DNA from: Bacteroides sp.
Lineage (GTDB): Bacteria; Bacteroidota; Bacteroidia; Bacteroidales; Bacteroidaceae
Assembly (NCBI GenBank): GCA_017621035.1
Contig: JAGATY010000086.1
Location: 1 to 64,000 of the forward strand
Direction of reading: 5' to 3'
DNA length: 64,000 nucleotides
The translations under genes and the position numbers were made by a program. The stretch's first letter is position 1. Each line of letters opens with the position of its first letter. Below the pieces are notes generated by a model. The model saw nothing but the letters and a program-made list of their open reading frames with translations. It was not told the DNA's origin and did no database searches. Shown here one piece after another: positions 34,261-42,622 of the stretch.

Positions 34261-35895
34261 TTATTTACTGCAACGAGGCTTCAGTTGCTTGAAGAAGTCG
34301 TTACCCTTGTCGTCCACCAGAATGAAGGCGGGGAAGTCTTCTACCTCAATCTTCCAGATAGCTTCCATACCCAACTCGGGATACTCTACGCACTCAATGC
34401 TCTTGATGTTGTTCTGCGCCAGGATAGCTGCAGGACCACCAATTGAACCAAGGTAGAAACCACCGTGCTTCTGGCAGGCATCGGTCACTTGCTGGCTGCG
34501 GTTACCCTTGGCCAACATCACCATGCTGCCGCCATGACTCTGGAAGAGGTCTACGTAAGAGTCCATACGACCGGCTGTTGTGGGACCCATAGAGCCACAA
34601 GCCATACCGGCAGGTGTCTTAGCCGGACCGGCATAGTAGATAGGATGATCCTTGATGTACTGCGGAAGCTCTTCACCACGGTCGAGACGCTCTTTCAGCT
34701 TAGCGTGAGCAATGTCGCGACCTACAATAATGGTACCATTGAGTGACAAGCGGGTAGCCACAGGATATTTAGAGAGTTCCTTCAGAATTTCAGACATAGG
34801 CTGGTTGAGGTTAATCTTTACAGCATCGCCTTCACCGGCCTCACGCAATTCGGCAGGAATGAGTTCTCCCGGATTGTCATCCATCTTTTCAATCCAGATA
34901 CCGTCCTTGTTAATCTTACACTTGATGTTACGGTCGGCCGAGCAAGATACGCCAAGACCGATAGGACAAGAAGCACCGTGACGCGGCAGGCGGATGATGC
35001 GCACGTCGTGAGCCATATACTTACCTCCAAACTGAGCGCCAAGGCCAATCTTGTGAGCCTCTTCCAGCACCTGCTTCTCCAACTCTATGTCACGGAAAGC
35101 ACGGCCACCTTCATTACCGGTGGTAGGCAGTTCGTCGTAGTAGTGGGTAGAGGCAAGCTTCACCGTCAGCAAGTTCTTCTCTGCAGAAGTACCGCCAATA
35201 ACGAATGCAATGTGATAAGGAGGACAAGCTGCAGTGCCAAGAGACTTCATCTTCTCAATCATGAAAGGTACCAATGTACCGGGATTGAGCACAGCCTTGG
35301 TCTCCTGATAGAGGTATGTCTTGTTTGCCGAACCGCCACCCTTGGTAACACAGAGGAACTTATACTCCATACCCTCGGTAGCTTCCAGGTCAATCTGAGC
35401 CGGAAGATTACACTTGGTGTTCACTTCATCGTACATGGTGAGAGGAGCATTCTGCGAGTAGCGCAGGTTCTCTTCAGTATAGGTCTTGTAGACACCGAGC
35501 GAGAGAGCCTCTTCATCGCAATAGCCGGTCCATACTTGCTGACCTTTCTCACCGTGAATGATAGCCGTACCGGTATCTTGACAGAGGGGTAATTTGCCCT
35601 TAGCAGCCACCTCTGCATTGCGCAAGAAAGTGAGTGCCACGTACTTGTCGTTATCACTAGCCTCGGGGTCAGAGAGGATTTTGGCCACTTGCTCGTTGTG
35701 AGCACGGCGCAACAGGAATGATACATCGCGGAAAGCAGCGTTGGCCATGGCGGTCAAGCCTTCCTTTTCAATCTTCAAGATGGGTTTTCCTTCAAACTCG
35801 CTTACGCTAACATAGTCTTTTGTAAGCAGATAATACTCAGTCTTATCTTCACCATGCTCAAACATGGGCTGATACTTAAACGGAGGGTTTGCCAT
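34261..35895 (-). CDS. class I (iron-sulfur) fumarate hydratase
   Basis: Interconverts fumarate and malate. In Bacteroides it serves the reductive route from oxaloacetate to succinate. The 544-residue chain is the one-polypeptide class I form, with the alpha domain first ([30 protein letters not shown]) and the beta domain in the second half ([31 protein letters not shown]). Cysteines in QDTG-type, TAACPP and [11 protein letters not shown] segments are candidates for the [4Fe-4S] ligands. The class is oxygen-sensitive, consistent with an anaerobe. Its promoter is at 35937. Confidence 0.94.
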   Translation of the reverse strand: MANPPFKYQPMFEHGEDKTEYYLLTKDYVSVSEFEGKPILKIEKEGLTAMANAAFRDVSFLLRRAHNEQVAKILSDPEASDNDKYVALTFLRNAEVAAKGKLPLCQDTGTAIIHGEKGQQVWTGYCDEEALSLGVYKTYTEENLRYSQNAPLTMYDEVNTKCNLPAQIDLEATEGMEYKFLCVTKGGGSANKTYLYQETKAVLNPGTLVPFMIEKMKSLGTAACPPYHIAFVIGGTSAEKNLLTVKLASTHYYDELPTTGNEGGRAFRDIELEKQVLEEAHKIGLGAQFGGKYMAHDVRIIRLPRHGASCPIGLGVSCSADRNIKCKINKDGIWIEKMDDNPGELIPAELREAGEGDAVKINLNQPMSEILKELSKYPVATRLSLNGTIIVGRDIAHAKLKERLDRGEELPQYIKDHPIYYAGPAKTPAGMACGSMGPTTAGRMDSYVDLFQSHGGSMVMLAKGNRSQQVTDACQKHGGFYLGSIGGPAAILAQNNIKSIECVEYPELGMEAIWKIEVEDFPAFILVDDKGNDFFKQLKPRCSK

Positions 35896-35936
35896 AATTA
35901 CTTATTTATTTAATGGATAATATTTTCTTGGTGAGA

Positions 35937-35944
35937 CAAAGGTA
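35937..35944 (-). promoter_or_regulatory. -7 element of the fumarase gene
   Basis: Minus-strand TACCTTTG matches TAnnTTTG, 42 nt before the start codon. Confidence 0.65.
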
Positions 35945-35985
35945 AGAACTAATATTGAAATAAGTTCTTACCGAGAGCTATTTTT

Positions 35986-36822
35986 TTATTTTGCATAGAC
36001 GCCGATAGAGTTTGCCACCTTACGCTCGCCAGACTTGTCGGACGGGGTGTTAATAACGCCATCATCCGGCATAGTCGCACTCCAGAGCGTGGAGGAACCG
36101 CCACCGTCCATGTTCAGTGCATCCACACCACCCAACACTCTTACCAGATGAGTGAACTCGGCAATGCTGACACCCTCGCACTTACCTTTCCGGCGACCGT
36201 CTACCACAACCAGCAGCACCTTCTTATCCTTCGTCAGCACCACGGCACTACGCGGATGCTTATTGTCACAGAAACTGCGGTTCAATCCCTCGGTACTGCA
36301 ATCTTTGCCATCCAGCCTCATCAGCGGACCGGCTGCCATAACCGATGCCTTGCCGGGCTTGACCTGCATAGCTTTCTCTGCCTGCTTATCCCAAGCCATG
36401 ATGGCAATCTTACCTTTCTTAATATATAAGGCACCGTTGGATTGATAAGGACCGGTAGAGGTGGTATCAATCACTATACCATCCTTCTGCAGATAGCTCA
36501 CAGAGTAACCGACCTTCATGTTGTAGAAGGTTCCATTCAGGGCAGCAACCGCTCCCTCACGTCGGGAGACCTCGCCGGTACGCTCCATGGCGTTGTGCTC
36601 CTGTACGTTGAACTTGAATTTCTTGGGCGACACTTCCAGCAGCGATACCTCTTGCGGTACGCCGTACAGCGAGGCAAACACTGCCTTCTTGGCAACCAGC
36701 CCCTGTTGCAGTTCCGTCACTTTCCAGTCGGCATTGACCAGTGCCAGCGAGTCGGCAGCCGTCTGTGCCCGTCCCATCCATGTCAGGCTGACCAATGCAG
36801 CCATTACAAACAATCGTTTCAT
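35986..36822 (-). CDS. phosphodiester glycosidase (NAGPA-domain) family protein
   Basis: A 278-residue exported protein with a signal peptide cleaved near GRAQ (residue 20). It belongs to the NAGPA/DUF2233 family, whose best-known members remove N-acetylglucosamine from a phosphodiester. Visible hallmarks are AALNGTFYN, the LVVVDGRRKGKCEGVSIAEF segment and the near-terminal ALNMDGGGSSTLW. Substrate in this bacterium is unknown; a cell-envelope phosphodiester-sugar is plausible. It is a single gene with its own promoter, divergent from the DUF454 gene. Confidence 0.9.
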   Translation of the reverse strand: MKRLFVMAALVSLTWMGRAQTAADSLALVNADWKVTELQQGLVAKKAVFASLYGVPQEVSLLEVSPKKFKFNVQEHNAMERTGEVSRREGAVAALNGTFYNMKVGYSVSYLQKDGIVIDTTSTGPYQSNGALYIKKGKIAIMAWDKQAEKAMQVKPGKASVMAAGPLMRLDGKDCSTEGLNRSFCDNKHPRSAVVLTKDKKVLLVVVDGRRKGKCEGVSIAEFTHLVRVLGGVDALNMDGGGSSTLWSATMPDDGVINTPSDKSGERKVANSIGVYAK

Positions 36823-36877
36823 GTCTTATAATTTAAAGGTTTTAAAATCATTCTCTTCAAAAATCTGTTTTACCCCA

Positions 36878-36885
36878 CAAACATA
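36878..36885 (-). promoter_or_regulatory. -7 element of the phosphodiester glycosidase gene
   Basis: Minus-strand TATGTTTG matches TAnnTTTG, 55 nt before the start codon. It is only 12 bp from the oppositely directed element at 36897. Confidence 0.6.
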
Positions 36886-36896
36886 CATATTTTTTC

Positions 36897-36904
36897 TAAT
36901 TTTG
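36897..36904 (+). promoter_or_regulatory. -7 element next to the DUF454 start codon
   Basis: TAATTTTG matches TAnnTTTG and is followed by only CAGC before the ATG at 36909, as at mutY. It predicts a leaderless or near-leaderless mRNA. Confidence 0.6.
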
Positions 36905-36908
36905 CAGC

Positions 36909-37268
36909 ATGAAAATCGTCTATATTATTCTTGGAAGCCTCTGTTTGGCATTGGGTATCATAGGAATCTTCCTCCCACTCTTGCCAACCACCCCGTTTTT
37001 ACTCCTCTCAGCCGCCCTCTATTTCCGCAGTTCTCCCCGTCTTTACGACTGGCTGCTGAGCCATAAACAGCTGGGACCCTACATCCGTAACTTCCGAGAA
37101 CACAAGGCCATTCCACTACGTGCCAAAGTCATCTCAGTCTCTTTGGTGTGGATTACCCTACTCTACTGTGCCCTGTTCGTACTGCCTCAGCTCTGGCTGA
37201 AAGCCATCATGATTGCACTAGCCGTCGGCATCTCCTGGCACATTCTCTCTTTCAAGACACTGAAATAA
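36909..37268 (+). CDS. DUF454 (YbaN) family inner membrane protein
   Basis: A 119-residue membrane protein of the YbaN/DUF454 family. It starts MKIVYIILGSLCLALGIIGI, the first membrane segment, with the family's conserved LPLLPTTPFLLLSAALYFRSSPRLY region following directly. Two further hydrophobic segments lie at about 75-115. The family has no settled function. There is no other Met near the N-terminus and the first residues are conserved in the family, so the start is well supported even though the promoter element is only four bases before it. The gene is followed by a long gene-free repeat region. Confidence 0.9.
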   Translation: MKIVYIILGSLCLALGIIGIFLPLLPTTPFLLLSAALYFRSSPRLYDWLLSHKQLGPYIRNFREHKAIPLRAKVISVSLVWITLLYCALFVLPQLWLKAIMIALAVGISWHILSFKTLK

Positions 37269-37293
37269 GCAGAACCTGAGTCCAACAATCGCC

Positions 37294-37403
37294 CTACCTA
37301 CGCCCATATCCATTCGGTATTGGTTCGATATTCCAACGCTATCTACTTGGTATATCAGTACTTTACCGAATATATATCGAAGCAATATCAAACCTGAATA
37401 TAA
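37294..37403. repeat. degenerate 22-nt tandem repeat array
   Basis: Read in 22-nt steps from 37294, ATAT or TATAT recurs at the same offset in units 37294, 37316, 37338 and 37360, followed by pyrimidine-C. TAT/TTT/AAT recurs near the unit start. CGGTATTGG (37316) and ACCGAATAT (37366) are partly complementary. The array is much less regular than the others and is called by period rather than by identity. Confidence 0.5.
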
Positions 37404-37447
37404 GATATAACGGAGGAGGTTTGGAGAGAGTTAGGAGAGAATATGAA

Positions 37448-37579
37448 GAAAGGAAAGGGTGGATAAAGGAAGCGTAAAGGAAGAATAAGAAAAGCGTGAA
37501 GGGTGAATAAGAAGAGCGTGAAAAGAGGAACAGAAGGGAGGGAGAAGAAAAGAGAAAGAGAGTAAGAAGAAAAGTAAGC
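37448..37579. repeat. purine-only 22-nt tandem repeat array
   Basis: Nearly every base on the plus strand is A or G over about 180 bp (37419-37600). In 22-nt steps, units at 37470, 37492 and 37514 begin AAGCGTAAAGGAAGAATAAG, AAGCGTGAAGGGTGAATAAG and GAGCGTGAAAAGAGGAACAG. Flanking units at 37448, 37536 and 37558 are more diverged. Open frames on either strand here are composition artefacts. With the array at 37294 it fills the 473-bp gap between the DUF454 gene and the coiled-coil gene; only the promoter at 37714 is otherwise visible. Confidence 0.75.
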
Positions 37580-37691
37580 GAAAACAAGAAACAGAAATAA
37601 GAAAAACGGCTTTTTGAGGTGTTAAAAGAGTCAAAAAAGGGGGTAGAGAAGAAGATTTCAACCCGAAAACGAATATTTTTCGGAAAAAACT

Positions 37692-37721
37692 TTTGTAATC
37701 TCCAACTTAATCGTATTTTTG
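37692..37721 (+). promoter_or_regulatory. promoter of the coiled-coil-zapA cluster
   Basis: TTTG (37692-37695) and TATTTTTG (37714-37721) are 18 nt apart, close to the normal -33/-7 spacing, with the ATG 21 nt downstream. Confidence 0.75.
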
Positions 37722-37741
37722 TGTGCAATTTTGGTATAGTA

Positions 37742-38035
37742 ATGACAGACGAAGAAAAGAAGTTACTCAGTACTTTTGAAGCTCGGTTGCGGCATTTAAT
37801 CTATTTACACGACGAATTGAAGCGTGAAAATGCCGAGCTGAACCAACTCCTCAACAAGCAGGAAGCCGAACTTAAAAAGGAACAGGCCAGATTTCAGGAG
37901 CTGCAACAGGACTATATAAACTTAAAGACGGCAACGACTATCAGCCTTAATGGCAGTGATGTCAGAGAGACTAAGTTGCGATTGTCAAAACTAGTGCGTG
38001 AAGTCGATAAATGCATCGCTTTACTAAATGAATAA
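37742..38035 (+). CDS. small coiled-coil protein upstream of zapA, ZapB-like
   Basis: A 97-residue cytoplasmic protein, almost wholly helical. I start at ATG 37742 (MTDEEKKLL), just after a good promoter; the open frame extends further up but through that promoter. Residues about 8-60 form a strong coiled coil (RLRHLIYLHDELKRENAELN). A short break NGSDVRETK precedes a second helix with LVREVDKCIALLNE. It is 14 bp before zapA, and small coiled-coil proteins in this place resemble the division protein ZapB in size and shape. I infer a role with ZapA at the division ring; sequence identity to ZapB is not established. Confidence 0.75.
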   Translation: MTDEEKKLLSTFEARLRHLIYLHDELKRENAELNQLLNKQEAELKKEQARFQELQQDYINLKTATTISLNGSDVRETKLRLSKLVREVDKCIALLNE

Positions 38036-38049
38036 AGATAAGGGGATGT

Positions 38050-38355
38050 ATGAACGATAAGATAAAGATAAACTTGCAGATGGCCGGAGCCTCTTACCCC
38101 CTCACCATCAATCGGGAGGAAGAGGAGATTGTAAGAAGCGCTGCCAAGCAGGTAGATATCAGACTGAATGCGTATAGGGAACACTATCAGAACGTGCCTC
38201 AAGAGCGTATCATAGCTATGGTAGCCTACCAGTTTTCGCTGGAGAACCTGAAGCTGAAGGAACGGAACGATACAGCTCCTTATACAGATAAGATAAAGGA
38301 ACTGACGGAAGAGCTGGAAGCCCACTTCAGAAAAGACGAAAGTTACGGCAGATAA
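38050..38355 (+). CDS. zapA: cell division protein ZapA
   Basis: A 101-residue protein expected to bind and crosslink FtsZ filaments at midcell. The N-terminal beta-rich domain has the ZapA pattern KINLQMAGASYPLTINREEEEIVR, written here in part only as INLQMAGASYPLTI and EEEIVRSAAKQVD. A helix with MVAYQFSLENLKLKE follows, then a coiled-coil tail rich in Glu and Lys. Length matches the family. It is 14 bp downstream of the coiled-coil gene and followed by a structured RNA element and rny. Confidence 0.9.
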   Translation: MNDKIKINLQMAGASYPLTINREEEEIVRSAAKQVDIRLNAYREHYQNVPQERIIAMVAYQFSLENLKLKERNDTAPYTDKIKELTEELEAHFRKDESYGR

Positions 38356-38397
38356 CACTTCGGGAACCTCTATCAAAGAGAGAAAAATATCATTTAC

Positions 38398-38453
38398 GCA
38401 CTGTTAGAACACCCTCTCACCTCGGTGACAGGGCTTTTCGGCAGTGCTTTTTT
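38398..38453 (+). terminator. structured RNA element between zapA and rny
   Basis: Outer arms GCACTG (38398-38403) and CAGTGC (38442-38447) enclose an internal loop and an inner stem CCCTCTCACC / GGTGACAGGG (38412-38421 and 38424-38433), followed by six T. It is most simply a bipartite intrinsic terminator of the zapA transcript. The stem-bubble-stem shape might also mark the 3' end of a small RNA. Confidence 0.6.
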
Positions 38454-38480
38454 ATTATACATAATTAAAAACTTAATAAA

Positions 38481-40019
38481 ATGGAAATAGTAACCATAGC
38501 AGTATCTGCAGCATGCTTCCTTTTAGGAGGTGTAGGCATGTATCTCTTCAACAGACATGCGTTGAAGAACAAGTGTGCCGCCATTATTAAGGATGCAGAG
38601 GCCGAAGCAGAAGTCATCAAGAAAAATAAATTGCTGGAGGTTAAGGAGAAGTTCCTGAACAAAAAGGCAGATTTAGAGAAAGAGGTTGCCCAGCGTAATC
38701 AGAAGATTCAGCAGGCAGAGAACAAACTTAAGCAGCGCGAAATGGTGCTGAACCAGCGTCAGGAAGAGCTGCAGCGTAAGCGTAACGAGGCTGAAGCCAT
38801 CAAGGAGAACCTGGAGGCACAGCTGGGAATCGTGGATAAGAAGAAAGAGGAGCTGGAGTATCTGCAGCGTCAAGAAATTGAAAAGCTGGAAGCCATCTCC
38901 GGTCTCTCAGCCGAAGAGGCTAAGGAACGCATGGTGGAATCACTGAAAGAAGAGGCCAAGACACAGGCTCAGAGCTACATCAACGACATCATGGATGAGG
39001 CAAAGATGACAGCTAGCAAAGAGGCTAAGCGCATTGTTATCCAGAGCATTCAACGGGTAGCGACTGAAACAGCCATCGAAAACTCTGTCACCGTGTTCCA
39101 CATAGAGTCTGATGAAATCAAAGGTCGCATCATTGGTCGCGAAGGTAGAAACATACGTGCCCTGGAGGCTGCCACCGGTGTAGAAATCGTGGTAGACGAC
39201 ACTCCTGAGGCCATCGTTCTCTCTGCATTCGACCCTGTGCGCCGAGAGATAGCCCGACTGGCTCTGCACCAGCTGGTAACTGACGGACGCATCCACCCGG
39301 CACGCATTGAAGAGGTGGTTGCCAAGGTGAAAAAGCAGGTAGAAGAGGAGATTATCGAGACGGGTAAACGTACCACTATCGACTTGGGTATCCACGGCTT
39401 ACACCCTGAACTGATTCGCATCATCGGTAAGATGAAGTACCGTTCTTCTTATGGTCAGAACCTGTTGCAGCACGCACGCGAAACGGCTAACCTCTGTGCT
39501 GTGATGGCATCCGAGCTGGGATTGAACCCGAAAAAGGCCAAACGTGCAGGTCTGTTACACGACATCGGTAAGGTACCCGATGAGGAACCTGAACTGCCGC
39601 ACGCACTCTACGGTATGAAATTGGCTGAGAAGTTCAAGGAGAAACCGGATATTTGCAACGCCATCGGTGCTCACCACGAGGAGGTAGAGATGACTAGTTT
39701 GTTGGCTCCTATCGTACAGATTTGTGACGCCATTTCAGGTGCTCGCCCCGGTGCACGCCGTGAGATTGTTGAGGCATACATCAAACGCTTGAACGATTTG
39801 GAACAGTTGGCCATGTCTTACCCGGGCGTTACCAAGACCTACGCCATCCAGGCCGGCCGCGAATTGCGCGTGATTGTAGGTGCTGACAAGATTGATGACA
39901 AGCAAACCGAGAACTTGTCTGGCGAAATCGCTAAGAAGATACAAGATGAAATGACCTATCCGGGTCAGGTTAAAATCACTGTTATCCGCGAGACAAGAGC
40001 GGTTAGCTACGCTAAATAA
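38481..40019 (+). CDS. rny: ribonuclease Y
   Basis: A membrane-anchored endoribonuclease that starts mRNA decay in many bacteria lacking classic RNase E. The 512-residue protein has an N-terminal membrane segment (about 3-22), a long coiled coil (about 30-190, rich in Glu, Lys and Gln), and a KH RNA-binding domain (about 205-265) with [13 protein letters not shown]. Its HD catalytic domain has the metal-binding pair His360-Asp361 in LLHDIGK. Finding both RNase Y and an RNase E/G protein in the same window is common for this group. It ends at the terminator at 40048. Confidence 0.95.
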   Translation: MEIVTIAVSAACFLLGGVGMYLFNRHALKNKCAAIIKDAEAEAEVIKKNKLLEVKEKFLNKKADLEKEVAQRNQKIQQAENKLKQREMVLNQRQEELQRKRNEAEAIKENLEAQLGIVDKKKEELEYLQRQEIEKLEAISGLSAEEAKERMVESLKEEAKTQAQSYINDIMDEAKMTASKEAKRIVIQSIQRVATETAIENSVTVFHIESDEIKGRIIGREGRNIRALEAATGVEIVVDDTPEAIVLSAFDPVRREIARLALHQLVTDGRIHPARIEEVVAKVKKQVEEEIIETGKRTTIDLGIHGLHPELIRIIGKMKYRSSYGQNLLQHARETANLCAVMASELGLNPKKAKRAGLLHDIGKVPDEEPELPHALYGMKLAEKFKEKPDICNAIGAHHEEVEMTSLLAPIVQICDAISGARPGARREIVEAYIKRLNDLEQLAMSYPGVTKTYAIQAGRELRVIVGADKIDDKQTENLSGEIAKKIQDEMTYPGQVKITVIRETRAVSYAK

Positions 40020-40047
40020 TGATATCTTTTTGGTTCTTTCAATGATA

Positions 40048-40083
40048 AAAGGCTGTCTCTTCCAAGTGAGAGGCAGCCTTTTT
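40048..40083. terminator. shared terminator between rny and the DUF2141 gene
   Basis: AAAGGCTGTCTCT (40048-40060) pairs with AGAGGCAGCCTTT (40069-40081) with one mismatch, flanked by A and T runs so that it can serve both convergent genes. Confidence 0.8.
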
Positions 40084-40087
40084 AGTA

Positions 40088-40501
40088 TTAACGCAGGTGT
40101 ATCACCACCGTCTTATCGGCAGAGAATGAGAAGCAAGCCTTCTCGTAAGTAGGGGGTCCCATAACCACCTCTGCATCATTACTGAAGCCATACTTTTCTG
40201 TAGGGATGCCATAGGTACCGGTATCCAGCACACTGTTCCCGTTCACATCCTGGAAGAGAGAGATGGCATACGTCCCAGCCGGAAGCCCTTTACAGGGAAT
40301 AGAGAGTGTTTTCTCCTTCACCTCCACGGCAAAGGCTGCCACCGGTTTCTTCAGGAAATTTTCAGCGGAAGAGAATATGGCAACCATCAGTTTGCCTTCA
40401 ACCTGTTCAATACCGCGCACCTCTATGGTGAGGTTCTGCGCCCACAGCATGCCACAACCTAGCTGTAGTAAGCATGCCAACATTAAAAATTTTCTTTTCA
40501 T
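40088..40501 (-). CDS. DUF2141 domain-containing exported protein
   Basis: A 137-residue exported protein with a signal peptide cleaved near LWAQ (residue 22). The rest matches the DUF2141 pattern: an Ig-like beta fold with EGKLMVAIFSSAENFLKKP, the GLPAGTYAISLFQDVNGNSVLD segment and GIPTEKYGFSND. The domain has no established activity. It often sits beside TonB receptors in Bacteroidota, as here, where it follows the receptor gene by 43 bp and is probably cotranscribed. A periplasmic or surface helper role for the receptor is inferred from that position. Confidence 0.88.
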   Translation of the reverse strand: MKRKFLMLACLLQLGCGMLWAQNLTIEVRGIEQVEGKLMVAIFSSAENFLKKPVAAFAVEVKEKTLSIPCKGLPAGTYAISLFQDVNGNSVLDTGTYGIPTEKYGFSNDAEVVMGPPTYEKACFSFSADKTVVIHLR

Positions 40502-40544
40502 CGTTTCTACTGTCTTAAAAGTGTTACTAGTATAGAGTTATTGT

Positions 40545-42494
40545 TTAGAAATTACTCACATCGTAGGCAGCCTTTTTCCCCAGTGTAAGGAAGATACCGA
40601 CGTAGAAGAAGTGGTCGTCGGAGGCCAATATCGGGGTACCGTTTTCTTGCCCGAACACATTCTTCCTGCCTAGGATGTTGGTGGCAGAGGCGTGGATAAT
40701 CACCTTTTTACTAGGCAGGTAGGTAATGCCTACATCTAGGCTGTTGTAGGGCTTCACCTCATCATTAAACAGCCCAGGTCGGGAAGGATTGTGGTAAGGA
40801 CGGCCACTACTGAAGCGATTGGTCAGGCCAATGATGCTGTTCAGGCGGGGAATCGTGTACTTCAGTACCAGTGCGGCATTATGGCGCGTGGCATATTGGG
40901 GTACAGTCAGTTCCGCATAAGACCGATACTTGCGTTTAGAAAGATTATAGGTATAGGAGAGTTGGTACTCGAAATGTTTCAGCAGAGAGGGGTCACGGAA
41001 GAAGAGGTCTATCCCTTTACTGCGGCCATAGCCGTTGGAAGTGAAGGCCGTAGCCGGCAATTGCCAGAGGAGAGAGAAATCTTCTGTCGCACCTTCTGCA
41101 GCTAAAAGAGCCAGGTTTCGGTACTCTTTGTAATAGAGTTCTGCCTTCCAGAAACGATCCCCCAGGTGGTATTGTGCCCCTAGCGTAAACTGTGTACAGG
41201 TTTCTGAATGCAGGTTACGGTTATGCACCAAGTAATCATTCTCCGGCAACTGGGTGTAGCGGCCGGCGATAGCAGACAGCATTACATTACCAAGGTAATA
41301 GTTCAGAGCCAGTCGTGGGGAGATTTGGATGCGATGGTTCAGACGGTTATACTCTGCCCGGCAGGAGATTTCTCCCTTTAAGTGCTCCCACGGATAATAA
41401 GTAGCAGAAAGAAAAGCAGCAGTCACGATGGGAGAAACGGCAGTATGTGCCCGGTCAAGAAGTCGGTAGCTGCTCTCATGATGTCGGATATAGCTCTCTG
41501 CACCCGCTTCCATGCGGTAAGAGGGCGAGAAGCGACGGGCCAGTTTAGCCTTCAGGTGCAGTTCTTGACGACTCTCTTTCCACTCGTCTCCGGCTGAGGC
41601 AGCACCTCTAACCGTTTGCTCGCAGAAGGAGTAAGCTGTCCCAAAGAAAGTTTCCCAGCCTCCGGCAGAGGTGTGGCGATAGGTGGTATTGAAGTAGACA
41701 TTGTCCTCAGAGAGGTCAAAAAGACGCCTCTCCACTCCCTCCCATGAGGAGAAATCGGTGCGGTCGTACTGTACGTAGCACTTCAGAATATTGTCTGCAT
41801 CAGGAGTGTAGCGCCACTGGGAAGCGGCAGAGTACATGCGGTAAGGGTCTTGAAATTCGCGTCTGCCTTTATAAAGTTTATCATACAAGGTGAGGTCCTG
41901 GTAGTTTATATCCACAGAGAGGGAGCCTTTGTCAAAAGAGCGGGTTCCGCCTCCACCGGCACCCACTACCGAGGCATTCAGACCTAGTTTATTCACACGA
42001 CTATAATCTTTTGTCTCCAAGGGCAGCACGGCAGAGAGTGCCTCTCCATACTCTTGTGGAGCACCTCCGGAGGCCAGATTGACACCACTGAACATAAAGG
42101 TGGAGTAACGACTGCGCACAGAAGAGTTGATTCCTGAGGAGGTATAGGGATTGAGCACGTGCATACCGTCTATGAAAGTTTGTGTTTCATTAGCACTGCC
42201 TCCACGCACCAGCAACCTGCCACTCTCTCCTTGCACTTGCGTCCCGGGGAGGGTTTGCAGAGCCTGATATAAGTCACCATTAGCACCTCCGGCTGTCACC
42301 AGTTCCACGGGAAGCAAGTCACTGAAACGACTGTTGGCTGCCGGGGTACGCTTTCCGGCAACTTTTACTTCCGCCAGCTCTACACTATCTGTCCAGAGCT
42401 GAATACGCACCGTGTCAGTCACCGTAACCTGAGCTACCGAAGAGGGTTGCAAGCAGAGTAGTAAAAAGAGAATAGAAAAAATTCGCTGTTCCAT
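40545..42494 (-). CDS. TonB-dependent outer membrane receptor
   Basis: A TonB-dependent receptor of 649 residues from the ATG at 42494, which begins a signal peptide (MEQRIFSILFLLLC, cleavage near SVAQ). The frame open to 42566 runs across the promoter. The plug domain (about 35-150) has LLVRGGSANETQTFIDGMHVL in pieces such as LLVRGGSANET. The remainder is an outer-membrane barrel ending in NF. It lacks the CarboxypepD-like and STN domains seen in the receptor at 53696. It lies downstream of a membrane LytTR regulator and has its own promoter. Ligand unknown; metal complexes or small cofactors are typical for such short receptors. Confidence 0.9.
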   Translation of the reverse strand: MEQRIFSILFLLLCLQPSSVAQVTVTDTVRIQLWTDSVELAEVKVAGKRTPAANSRFSDLLPVELVTAGGANGDLYQALQTLPGTQVQGESGRLLVRGGSANETQTFIDGMHVLNPYTSSGINSSVRSRYSTFMFSGVNLASGGAPQEYGEALSAVLPLETKDYSRVNKLGLNASVVGAGGGGTRSFDKGSLSVDINYQDLTLYDKLYKGRREFQDPYRMYSAASQWRYTPDADNILKCYVQYDRTDFSSWEGVERRLFDLSEDNVYFNTTYRHTSAGGWETFFGTAYSFCEQTVRGAASAGDEWKESRQELHLKAKLARRFSPSYRMEAGAESYIRHHESSYRLLDRAHTAVSPIVTAAFLSATYYPWEHLKGEISCRAEYNRLNHRIQISPRLALNYYLGNVMLSAIAGRYTQLPENDYLVHNRNLHSETCTQFTLGAQYHLGDRFWKAELYYKEYRNLALLAAEGATEDFSLLWQLPATAFTSNGYGRSKGIDLFFRDPSLLKHFEYQLSYTYNLSKRKYRSYAELTVPQYATRHNAALVLKYTIPRLNSIIGLTNRFSSGRPYHNPSRPGLFNDEVKPYNSLDVGITYLPSKKVIIHASATNILGRKNVFGQENGTPILASDDHFFYVGIFLTLGKKAAYDVSNF

Positions 42495-42513
42495 AACTTG
42501 ATGTTTTTCGGTG

Positions 42514-42544
42514 CAAACATAGGTGAGACAGCGATGAGTACAAA
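42514..42544 (-). promoter_or_regulatory. promoter of the TonB receptor-DUF2141 genes
   Basis: On the minus strand TTTG (42541-42544) and TATGTTTG (42514-42521) are 19 nt apart, a consensus Bacteroides promoter, with the ATG 19 nt downstream of the -7 element. Confidence 0.8.
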
Positions 42545-42570
42545 ATAAATGGGATAGATGCCCCATTTAT
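42545..42570. promoter_or_regulatory. inverted repeat abutting the receptor promoter
   Basis: ATAAATGGG (42545-42553) and CCCATTTAT (42562-42570) are perfect 9-bp complements, touching the -33 element at 42541-42544. It could be a regulator site, perhaps for the LytTR protein encoded next door, or the terminator hairpin of the LytTR gene, since TTTTG follows on the minus strand. Confidence 0.5.
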
Positions 42571-42622
42571 GTGATAAGCAGCATGGCAATGTGACGAATG
42601 ACTGCTATAGTGGGAGGAATGG

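Noticed and set aside
37363..37728. 121-residue minus-strand frame rich in Phe, Leu and Ser
   Set aside because: It is the complement of the purine-only repeat tract; its composition is explained by the DNA and it overlaps the coiled-coil gene promoter.
38356..38480. 6S RNA gene downstream of zapA
   Set aside because: The gap is about 125 bp and the folded part under 60 nt, too short for 6S RNA; a terminator explains it.
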